From NCBI GenBank assembly GCA_009768935.1, contig WESA01000028.1, positions 1-38,107 on the forward strand: a stretch of DNA of 38,107 nt, read 5' to 3'. The stretch comes from Rectinema subterraneum. GTDB lineage: Bacteria; Spirochaetota; Spirochaetia; Treponematales; Rectinemataceae. Below are positions 8,549 through 15,770 of this stretch, piece after piece. Position numbers and translations under genes: made by a program. Numbering within the stretch: position 1 is the first letter of the stretch; each line of letters begins with the position of its first letter. The notes below the pieces were generated by a model. That model saw nothing but the letters and a program-made list of their open reading frames with translations, searched no databases and had not been told where the DNA came from.

Positions 8549-9661
8549 TCATGGATTGACAGTAGTCCGATACACCTGTTTGCCGTTCTTGATCTCGATA
8601 ATAACCGCAGACTTGATCGGATTGCGGTTTTCGTCGAATTTGATCCGGCCGGAAACGACATTGATATCGGTTGCTTTGAGCGCATCGCGAATGGCTGCTC
8701 CCTTTGTAGAACCAGCACGCTTGATGGCATCGAGCATGATATACATGGCGTCGTAGCCGAGTGCTGCGAGCGCATCAGGTTCCGCACCGAATTTGGCTTT
8801 GTATTTCTTTACAAAAGCCTGGACAATGGCCCGCTTGTCTTCAGATGAATAGTGATTGGTGAAGAAACCGTTTTCGACTGCGGTACCGCCGATTTTGACC
8901 AGTTCGGGCGAGTCCCATCCATCACCACCGACGAGTGGACCCTTGAAGCCGAGTTCACGGGCCTGCTTTGCAATGAGTCCGACATCGTTGTAGTAGTCGG
9001 GGATGTAGATCACATCAGGCTTGCCCTGCAGAATTTTTGTCAGCTGCGCTTTGAAATCAGTTGTACCAGTTGGGTGCCCCTCGAAGGCTACAACTTTTCC
9101 GCCAAGTTTTTCGAATTGCTTTTTGAAGTTCTCGGCGAGGCCTTTGGTGTAATCGTTGCCCAGGTCGAAAATCGCTGCTGCGGAACGGGCTTTGAGATCG
9201 TTGAAGGCGAAGTTTGCACCTACTGTCCCCTGGAACGGGTCGATGAAACAAGCGCGGAAAATGTAATCGCCGACAAGTGTTACCTTTTCGTTTGTCGAAG
9301 TTGGGCTGATCATAGGAATGCCCGCAGCCTGGCTAATAGGAGCGCCAACCAGCGACACTTTGGACATGACCGTGCCGACAATCGCGACGACATTGTCCTG
9401 CTGAATCAGTTTGTTCCATACAATTGCGCCTTCTGAAGGATCGCCTTTGTCGTCCTCGAAGATCAGTTTTGCCTTGCGGCCGCCGAAAATACCGCCTTTT
9501 GCATTCCATTCATCAACAGCCATTGTCATGCCGTTTTTGGTGGAAATGCCGAAGGTTGCTGCTTCGCCGGTAACAGGACCGATGCCGCCGATTTTTATAT
9601 CCTGTGCGTAGGATGCGGCGACCAACACGACGGGCGCCATTACAAACAATACTTTCTTCAT
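8549..9661 (-). CDS. livK: Branched-chain amino acid ABC transporter substrate-binding protein
   Basis: This 370-residue exported binding protein belongs to the Leu/Ile/Val-binding family (Peripla_BP_6). It starts with a signal peptide (MKKVLFVMAPVVLVAASYAQ). The mature part begins DIKIGGIGPVTGEAATFG and contains GIPMISPTSTNEKVT and FDLGNDYTKGLAENF, typical ligand-cleft segments. No lipobox cysteine is seen, so it is probably soluble in the periplasm. The ATG has AAGGAGG upstream. Substrate is inferred from the operon; binding proteins of this family also take other amino acids or amides. Confidence 0.9.
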   Translation of the reverse strand: MKKVLFVMAPVVLVAASYAQDIKIGGIGPVTGEAATFGISTKNGMTMAVDEWNAKGGIFGGRKAKLIFEDDKGDPSEGAIVWNKLIQQDNVVAIVGTVMSKVSLVGAPISQAAGIPMISPTSTNEKVTLVGDYIFRACFIDPFQGTVGANFAFNDLKARSAAAIFDLGNDYTKGLAENFKKQFEKLGGKVVAFEGHPTGTTDFKAQLTKILQGKPDVIYIPDYYNDVGLIAKQARELGFKGPLVGGDGWDSPELVKIGGTAVENGFFTNHYSSEDKRAIVQAFVKKYKAKFGAEPDALAALGYDAMYIMLDAIKRAGSTKGAAIRDALKATDINVVSGRIKFDENRNPIKSAVIIEIKNGKQVYRTTVNP

Positions 9662-9685
9662 ACTGCCTCCTTACTTGCAGTTGCT

Positions 9686-9712
9686 CTCTTGGTGTAATAT
9701 ATGCACCAAGAG
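9686..9712. promoter_or_regulatory. 9-bp perfect dyad in the livK leader, candidate operator
   Basis: CTCTTGGTG (9686-9694) is the exact inverted repeat of CACCAAGAG (9704-9712), with a 9-base AT-rich spacer. It lies between the predicted livK -10 element and the ribosome-binding site, a position suited to a repressor operator or an RNA hairpin in the leader. No regulator gene is adjacent. Confidence 0.55.
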
Positions 9713-9725
9713 AATTGTATTTACA

Positions 9726-9754
9726 TATAGAAACAGCGAATTGCGCCATGTCAA
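9726..9754 (-). promoter_or_regulatory. Predicted sigma-70-type promoter of livK
   Basis: Read on the minus strand there is a perfect TTGACA (9754-9749), a 17-base spacer and TCTATA (9731-9726). The start site would fall just before the dyad at 9686-9712, consistent with control of livK by that dyad. Confidence 0.5.
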
Positions 9755-9899
9755 TATATTTGCCTGTAGATTTTTGTGAATTTTTGCAATTTTATTACGA
9801 GAGCATATCGAATTTTATGCCTGGCGTTTCAAAATTTGAAATTTGGGTTCCTGTGTAAAGCATTTCACAAGCTTCAGGAAGAAAAGGAGACTGAAAGGA

Positions 9900-10829
9900 A
9901 TGGCGCAAGAAAAAGCGCAAACATCGATGGAACATGAAACACGGACGGGACGTTTCAGCCAAAAACAAGGCCTCTTTGCTGCGATAGGTGCTTACGGGCT
10001 TTGGGGTATTTTTCCTCTGTATTGGAAATTGCTTTCATCTGTGTTGCCGCTGCAGATACTCGCTCACCGAATCCTGTGGGCAGCAGTGTTTTGTCTTATG
10101 CTGCTATTGGCCAGAAAAGAAATGTCCAGCCTGGGTGTTGCCTTGAAGGATCCGCGAAAGCGCGTGCTGGTCGGCGCGGCTGGATTGCTCGTAACTGTGA
10201 ATTGGGGAATGTATATTTATGCAGTCAACTCTGGCCATGTGCTTGAAACCGCGCTAGGATATTACATTAATCCTCTTCTGTCAGTTGCGCTTGGGGCAAT
10301 GCTGTTCCGCGAGCATATCGACAGGTGGACTCGCATTGCGGTTGGAATTGCTTTGGTGGGAATTGTCGCTGCTGGTATCCTGTATGGGCGGGTGCCTTGG
10401 ATTTCGCTCATACTTGCGATTACCTTTGCGCTGTACGGCGCCGTTAAAAAGGGGCTGGGGCTTGCGCCGATTACGAGTCTGGCACTGGAGACATTCTCTG
10501 TAGCGCCGCTTGCGTTTGCCTTTTTGGCGGTCATGCATGCACAAGGGGCGGGTTCGTTTGGCAATGCGGGTTTGAGGGTGACGGCCCTTTTGGCTTTGAG
10601 CGGGGTAGTGACTGCAGTCCCTTTGCTGCTGTTCGGGGTGGCGGCGACAAGCATTAGTCTGCAGCTGATCGGCTTTATCCAGTATCTGACGCCGACCTCA
10701 CAGCTTTTGCTTGGATTATTCCTGTATAAGGAGAAACCGAATGCCGCGGTTGTAGCGGCTTTTGTGGCGGTTCTGGTGGCAGTGGTTATTTTTGCGGTCA
10801 CTCGATTCAAAAAGGGGGAACCAGCTTAG
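9900..10829 (+). CDS. rarD: RarD-type EamA permease
   Basis: This 309-residue membrane protein has about ten transmembrane segments and matches the RarD branch of the drug/metabolite transporter superfamily. Typical stretches are YGLWGIFPLYWKLLSSVLPLQILAHRILWA, VNWGMYIYAVNSGHVLETALGYYINPLLSVALG and LIGFIQYLTPTSQLLLG. Substrate is unknown; the name comes from a chloramphenicol-sensitivity phenotype in E. coli. The ATG at 9900 has AAGGAG about ten bases upstream and fits the family length. The stop codon TAG at 10827 is the first triplet of a dispersed 21-bp repeat, so the C-terminus may have been altered by that repeat. Confidence 0.87.
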   Translation: MAQEKAQTSMEHETRTGRFSQKQGLFAAIGAYGLWGIFPLYWKLLSSVLPLQILAHRILWAAVFCLMLLLARKEMSSLGVALKDPRKRVLVGAAGLLVTVNWGMYIYAVNSGHVLETALGYYINPLLSVALGAMLFREHIDRWTRIAVGIALVGIVAAGILYGRVPWISLILAITFALYGAVKKGLGLAPITSLALETFSVAPLAFAFLAVMHAQGAGSFGNAGLRVTALLALSGVVTAVPLLLFGVAATSISLQLIGFIQYLTPTSQLLLGLFLYKEKPNAAVVAAFVAVLVAVVIFAVTRFKKGEPA

Positions 10830-10847
10830 TGCTCCCAAGCTTGTGCC
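10827..10847 (+). repeat. Solo copy 1 of the IS1-type end repeat
   Basis: This 21-base copy starts TAGTGCTCCCAA and ends TTGTGCC, with one mismatch to the left end of the IS1-type element at 31558-31578. Its first three bases are the stop codon of the rarD-like gene. No transposase lies nearby. Confidence 0.8.
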
Positions 10848-10857
10848 GCCCTAATCT

Positions 10858-10909
10858 TAGTGCTTCGAACCTTGTGCCGGGTGCATAGAAGGCATTCGCG
10901 GGCGCGGGC
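10858..10909 (+). repeat. Solo copy 2 of the IS1-type end with subterminal sequence
   Basis: The 21-base end repeat (10858-10878, TAGTGCTTCGAACC...TGCC) is followed 13 bases later by GCATTCGC. The left end of the IS1-type element has the same octamer at exactly the same distance. This copy therefore looks like a left-end relic of a related element and not just a matching terminal repeat. Confidence 0.65.
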
Positions 10910-10920
10910 GGCGCTTTTGC

Positions 10921-10941
10921 TAGTGCTTCCAACCTTGTGCC
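10921..10941 (+). repeat. Solo copy 3 of the IS1-type end repeat
   Basis: This 21-base copy starts TAGTGCTTCCAACC and ends TTGTGCC, in the same orientation as copies 1 and 2. It ends 23 bases short of the hutI stop codon. It differs from the element's left end at one position. Confidence 0.8.
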
Positions 10942-10964
10942 GCACTCTGCCGTTATGAAGACCT

Positions 10965-12248
10965 TTAAATTCGGGCCGGCCCAAGAACATTGCCGTTTTG
11001 CCAGACAAGAATTCCGCGCTTGAACACAGAATGAACAAGATTCATGCCCGCATGGTAGGCAAGGTGCCCCGGCGAAGGCGCATTTAGGAGCAGAAAATCA
11101 GCGTCCTTTCCTGGTTCGAGCGAGCCTGTCTGCGCAGCGAGCCCGAGTGCAGCAGCGCCATTGAGCGTGAGAGCGGTAAGCGCTTCTTCGATGGACATGC
11201 CCAGATAGAGCACAGCGAGGGCGAAAATAAGCGGAATAGATTGACTATAGCAGGAGCCGGGGTTGAGATCGCTTGCCAAGGCAACCGCGCAGCCGGCATC
11301 GATAAAGCGGCGGCCGCTGGCGTACGGCTCGCGGAGATTGAAGGCGGTGAGCGGCAAGAGGCAGGCAATTGTGCCGGCGGCGGCGAGGGCCTGGATGTCC
11401 TGATCGGAGGCCTTGAGGAGGTGGTCGGCGCTTGTGGCGCCGAGCTCGGCAGCTAGGCCGGCGCCGCCTAGAGGTTTGACTTCGTCGGCATGAAGTTTGA
11501 GCGCGAAGCCGGCTGCGCGGGCTTGTTCGAGGTACCAGCGCGAATCTTCAATGCCAAATACGCCTTCTTCGCAGAAAATGTCAACAAAAGGGGTCTGACC
11601 CCTTTTCTTAAATAAAGGGAAAACTTCGCGGACCAAAAAGGCAAGGAATTCGCGGGGGCGGTCTTTATATTCAGGAGGAATCGAGTGGGCTCCCAAGAAT
11701 GTGGGGATAATAGTGAGGGGCATGACTGTTGACAGCTCGTCCATCGCTTGCAGCTGGCGAAGTTCTGTTTCCTTGTCGAGGCCGTAGCCGGATTTGCCTT
11801 CTACTGTGGTGATGCCCAATGAGAGCATTGTCTCGAGGCGAGCCTTGCCAAGGCGAACCAATTCTTCCAATGATGCGCGGCGTGTTGCATCGACACTCTT
11901 CTGGATGCCGCCTCCTCGTTGGTGCATTTCCATATAGGGAATACCCTGGGCGCGCCAGTAGAATTCATCCTCGCGCCAGCCGGCAAAAATAAAATGCGTA
12001 TGGCTGTCGATAAAGCCAGGAACGCAGGCGCGCCCTTCTGCGTCGAAAGTTGGAGCTGCCGTGGCCGCGGCGCGCAGCCGCGCCTCTTCGCCGATTGCAG
12101 AAATGCGCCCGTCTTCAATATATAAGCAAGTGTCGCGGAATTTTTTCACGCGCCCCATGGCCGGGCCCGCGGCTGCGCGCAGTCCCTCGGCCGTCCACAG
12201 CTCTCCAATATTATGAACAAAAAGCGCCTTTTGTCGGTTCTCGGCCAT
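10965..12248 (-). CDS. hutI: Imidazolonepropionase
   Basis: This 427-residue metal-dependent amidohydrolase opens 4-imidazolone-5-propionate to N-formimino-L-glutamate, the third step of histidine breakdown. The metal-binding SHTHFIFAGWREDEF motif, GKSGYGLDKETELRQL, HADEVKPLGGAGLAAELGATSADHL and ALASDLNPGSC are all present. Its length is close to the family norm of about 405-415, with a slightly longer N-terminus. Around residue 217 a perfect DNA palindrome encodes KRGQTPF in frame, where other HutI proteins have unrelated residues. The gene starts 18 bases after the stop of the upstream large protein gene. Confidence 0.93.
   Translation of the reverse strand: MAENRQKALFVHNIGELWTAEGLRAAAGPAMGRVKKFRDTCLYIEDGRISAIGEEARLRAAATAAPTFDAEGRACVPGFIDSHTHFIFAGWREDEFYWRAQGIPYMEMHQRGGGIQKSVDATRRASLEELVRLGKARLETMLSLGITTVEGKSGYGLDKETELRQLQAMDELSTVMPLTIIPTFLGAHSIPPEYKDRPREFLAFLVREVFPLFKKRGQTPFVDIFCEEGVFGIEDSRWYLEQARAAGFALKLHADEVKPLGGAGLAAELGATSADHLLKASDQDIQALAAAGTIACLLPLTAFNLREPYASGRRFIDAGCAVALASDLNPGSCYSQSIPLIFALAVLYLGMSIEEALTALTLNGAAALGLAAQTGSLEPGKDADFLLLNAPSPGHLAYHAGMNLVHSVFKRGILVWQNGNVLGPARI
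11586..11606. repeat. Perfect palindrome embedded in the hutI coding sequence
   Basis: Arms AAAAGGGGTC and GACCCCTTTT are separated by one base. On the coding strand this gives Lys-Arg-Gly-Gln-Thr-Pro-Phe in frame. Palindromes of the GGGGTC-N-GACCCC type recur between genes in many bacteria, from general knowledge; here one sits inside a gene without breaking it. Confidence 0.75.
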
Positions 12249-12266
12249 ATGCGCGCCTGCTGTCCA

Positions 12267-15200
12267 TCAGGCTTTCTGCTGCCCTTGATACAGCGGATCC
12301 AGGCCGATCGATCCCCAGATGCGTTTCAGGTAGTTCGGAGCCATAAGCTGCTCAAGCCGGCCATGGGCGCTCGAGAGTTCAGCCTGTACTCGGCGCTCGG
12401 TCAGGCTCTTCGGCTCGGCGCGCTCAGCGAGGAACTTTCTCAGATAGGAGATCGACGATTCGATATAGGCGATTTCATGTTCCCGATAGCGCTCAAGGCG
12501 CTCGCGGTACCAGTCCGAGGACAAGACATATTCCCTATCGAACAGCTTGCGCACTTCGGGATCCTGGATGCTCTTGCCTTCGTAATTGCCATACGCCATG
12601 ACGGAAAGTACTGCTTTGAGCGGCGGTATAGCTGCTTCGACCGAGCCGTCCTCGAAATATGCCTTTGCCGATTTTTCCATCGCTGCGGCGATATTCTCGA
12701 TGCCATCGACAAATTCCTCGAGCGATTGGAGTTCTGGCCTCAGCATGTCTTCAGGGAACACGACCGAAGGCGTATCGAACAGCCTTCCAAGGTACGTCGC
12801 AGCAAAGAGCGGTGTGATGCGCCATCCAAGCCGGGATGCAGGAATGAGCCGGCCTTTGTACTTGAAGTCTTCGACTTTTTCGAGGTAGCCGTGGCTCTTC
12901 AGGAATTCCGGATCGCGTTCTTCGGGCCCCATACGCGCCCACAACTCGGGCATCATGAGGGAGATATCGTGATCCATTTTGTATTTGTGACCGATATGCC
13001 CTGCCGCTGTGGTAAAGCCTGCATAACCCGTAAGAATGAAGGCTAGGAGAGCGTTGTTGAGGTCCGTGGTGGGTACAAGCGCATTGAACGGCCCTTTGGT
13101 GAGCGCTCCTTCGCTGCCTGCGCCGGTGGTCGAAGGGCTCTTCCCCGTGAGCGAGCATACAAAATCCATGAAAAGCTCGGGCAGATCCTGGTAATGAATT
13201 GGCCCGTACACCGCAAGCGGCCGAATGCCGGCTTTCGGATCAGCTGGGTTATTGCGCCGCCCTGGCAGCACCGCGCCGACAGGCTGAGGAAGCGCCTTGT
13301 CGGCGGGAATGCGCCGGTAGAGGCGAGGGCCCAGCTCAGCAAGATATTTGGCCTGCGGATTCACATAGGTAGGATCGAGTTGGAGGTAGCGCGGATTCTT
13401 GGAGGGAGCGCCATCCACGAGGCGGAAACAGTTCGAAGCGACAAAGTATTCGAAATTTGGGTCCTTTTCGGTTTCTTCGATGAATTTCCGCATCGGCTCG
13501 GTGTATTCATAGAAATTAATTGTGTTTTCGATGATGCGAGAAGCATCCGCCCTGGTGAGGGGCTCGAAATTGGAGACAAAGTTGTCCTGGCGGGCGAAGT
13601 CTTTTTCGGTCTGCTTGTCGTATCCGCGGATGATGGCATCGTCGGGGCGCTGGAAGAAGCGCGCTTCGCAGTTTTTGGCAAACTTGAGGCTCAAGTGGTT
13701 CTGCGCCCATTCCGGCAGATCTTCGAGCTGGTCGACGGGAACAACGATCGAAGCGGAAATATCATCTTCCCACTGAAGTTTGAAAGCGGGCATGAAGTCC
13801 TGCCTCAGCTTAAAGAAACGGTTCATGCCATGCTCGTTCTTGCCGACGCGTAAGTAGGAACCCATGATAGGCCGCCCTTCGAACTTGAGTATATTCCCGG
13901 TCGTGCCATTTACCGCGTCGACCGAAAAATGCGAAAGCCAGTCGTCGCCCCAGTCCGGCCGGTAGAAGCGCTTAACGAGGAACACGAGGCTTTTTATGCG
14001 TTCCGGAATGGAGCGGAGCCACTCGTTATACTCGTCGTTGTACGCCGGCGAGGGCGAAAGGAGCTTGATCACCGAACCGAGCGAACGCTTGGGCGACAGC
14101 ACGGGTCGCGCATCTTTGCCGTGATTCTCGGCTTCGTCGCGGAAGCGGTTGCCATAGTCTTTTTCGATGATCTCCTTGACCGCGCGCATGTCTTTGTCGA
14201 AATCGGCAATAATAATTGGCATGTAGGTAATGGCGTCATGGATCGATTTGGCGATTTCAGATTTGCCGCCTCCCGAAACGGTACAAGGTTTGTGACACAA
14301 AAGGCCTTCTGCGGCTGTGCCGATGAGGCGCCAGGCGCCCGTGGCTGGGTGGCGCTCCATATGGACTCGGTATCCGGTTGGGTGCACATAGATGTAGTCG
14401 GGCAGGACGCGAAGCGATTCCTCTCTTCCGTCGCTTACCCAATGCGCCATCTGGTCTTCGAGCGAAATGTACGCATCTTCCGGCAGATAAATGATGTTCG
14501 GAAAGGTAAGGTCAACAGCATACCCTTCCTGCTTCATTTCGATACGGCCGCGCATAATGGTGAAGACATCGTGAAGGCTGTGCCCCTTGGACTTGAGGTT
14601 CGTGTCGGGCACAAAACGCGTGCCGAGGTTATAGGAGGGGAATACAAGGGCGCCGCCCGCATGTTCCTCTTCGACGAGCCCAAGCAGATTCGCGGAATAG
14701 GAGATGTGGGATTTGATTTCTTTTTTCGAATAGCCAAAATAGTTGTCGGCAATGATGGTCAGAATGACCCCAGATTCGTCGCGTGCGCAGACTTTGAATG
14801 CTCTGCCGTCGTTGTACTTTTCTGTGGGTTCGCGCCAGCACATGCCATCGCAGCGCTGACGTTCAGTCGCTTCGTCCCAATGAGGCAAGCCGAGTTCTTT
14901 CTTTGTAAGCTCGGTGAGGTGCGTGGCGAGAATGATGCAGCCAGTGGTTCCGGTCCAGTGCACAGGATCGATCGATGCATCGTTTTCAGGGATGAACGGA
15001 TCGCCTGAATTGCCGAAAATGCTCTCGACAAAGTCTACATTGGCGACAAGAGAGCCGGGAGCAAAGAAACGCACTTCCATCGAACGCTCTTCGCAATAGC
15101 CGGGAATTTCCGGACGCACGACAGGTCTCAGAAGAACCGAGACAAAGGTGCGGGCTTTTTCGTTTTCGCCTGCTGTAAAAGGAAGTTCGAGTAGTTCTGG

Positions 15201-15737
15201 AGGGGGATTCAGTGCAGCTTCGAGTATTCTCGCAAAGGCGAGCTTGGGAACGGCTTTTTTGTCCGGGGGAATTGGAAGACCGCCCTCCACAATATGGAAT
15301 ACCCCTTCGGTGGTTCTGCGATCGCTTTTGGGGTTGTGCAAGACTCCATTGCGCACGCGGTACGAGGTGAGGGTGGGTGAAATATGCTTATGGCCATCAG
15401 GTGGCAGGGATAGCTCGCGCGCCATGCCATATCGGTCGAGCACGAGTGTGTTGGAAGGAATTTGCGGAACCCGCGCAAGTCCAAGATCGGCAAGATATCG
15501 ATCGATAAAAGTCTGGATGCGCTGATCGGAGGGGGGGAGAACCCGCGGCAAAAGCCGTTCTTTCTGACGGAAGCTCTCCAGCATATCGGCGGCAAGCTGA
15601 ACAAAGCCCGTGCCTTCCTTTGAATAAATCGGCAGGCCGAGGCTTTCGAGTTTGATATTGATATAGGAAATGAGGCGGGAGCGCTCCTGGGGAGATGTCC
15701 TGTCAAGATGAATGCCATGATCTCGTTTGGTTACCAT
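12267..15737 (-). CDS. Probable PPi-type phosphoenolpyruvate carboxykinase (large, 1156 residues)
   Basis: This is a 1156-residue soluble protein with no signal peptide. It resembles the pyrophosphate-dependent PEP carboxykinase family (about 1100-1160 residues, known from Entamoeba and Propionibacterium), which interconverts oxaloacetate plus PPi and PEP plus phosphate plus CO2. Supporting stretches are HWTGTTGCIILATHLTEL (about residue 265), a P-loop-like CTVSGGGKSEIAKSI (about residue 490), IIIADFDKDM, and the highly conserved-looking TGKSPSTTGAGSEGALTKGP (about residue 865). The call rests on remembered family features and not on a search. An AGGAG lies eight to nine bases before the ATG. 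It sits between hutH and hutI, 33 and 18 bases away, where urocanase would be expected; it is not urocanase. Confidence 0.65.
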   Translation of the reverse strand: MVTKRDHGIHLDRTSPQERSRLISYINIKLESLGLPIYSKEGTGFVQLAADMLESFRQKERLLPRVLPPSDQRIQTFIDRYLADLGLARVPQIPSNTLVLDRYGMARELSLPPDGHKHISPTLTSYRVRNGVLHNPKSDRRTTEGVFHIVEGGLPIPPDKKAVPKLAFARILEAALNPPPELLELPFTAGENEKARTFVSVLLRPVVRPEIPGYCEERSMEVRFFAPGSLVANVDFVESIFGNSGDPFIPENDASIDPVHWTGTTGCIILATHLTELTKKELGLPHWDEATERQRCDGMCWREPTEKYNDGRAFKVCARDESGVILTIIADNYFGYSKKEIKSHISYSANLLGLVEEEHAGGALVFPSYNLGTRFVPDTNLKSKGHSLHDVFTIMRGRIEMKQEGYAVDLTFPNIIYLPEDAYISLEDQMAHWVSDGREESLRVLPDYIYVHPTGYRVHMERHPATGAWRLIGTAAEGLLCHKPCTVSGGGKSEIAKSIHDAITYMPIIIADFDKDMRAVKEIIEKDYGNRFRDEAENHGKDARPVLSPKRSLGSVIKLLSPSPAYNDEYNEWLRSIPERIKSLVFLVKRFYRPDWGDDWLSHFSVDAVNGTTGNILKFEGRPIMGSYLRVGKNEHGMNRFFKLRQDFMPAFKLQWEDDISASIVVPVDQLEDLPEWAQNHLSLKFAKNCEARFFQRPDDAIIRGYDKQTEKDFARQDNFVSNFEPLTRADASRIIENTINFYEYTEPMRKFIEETEKDPNFEYFVASNCFRLVDGAPSKNPRYLQLDPTYVNPQAKYLAELGPRLYRRIPADKALPQPVGAVLPGRRNNPADPKAGIRPLAVYGPIHYQDLPELFMDFVCSLTGKSPSTTGAGSEGALTKGPFNALVPTTDLNNALLAFILTGYAGFTTAAGHIGHKYKMDHDISLMMPELWARMGPEERDPEFLKSHGYLEKVEDFKYKGRLIPASRLGWRITPLFAATYLGRLFDTPSVVFPEDMLRPELQSLEEFVDGIENIAAAMEKSAKAYFEDGSVEAAIPPLKAVLSVMAYGNYEGKSIQDPEVRKLFDREYVLSSDWYRERLERYREHEIAYIESSISYLRKFLAERAEPKSLTERRVQAELSSAHGRLEQLMAPNYLKRIWGSIGLDPLYQGQQKA

Positions 15738-15770
15738 ACGCCATGCTCCTGGGAAAGAGTTTCTTTGATT

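Noticed and set aside
13929..15008. Plus-strand open frame of 359 codons inside the PEPCK-like gene
   Set aside because: It is antisense to a long conserved-looking coding sequence; such frames arise from GC-rich codon bias and the product has no familiar features.
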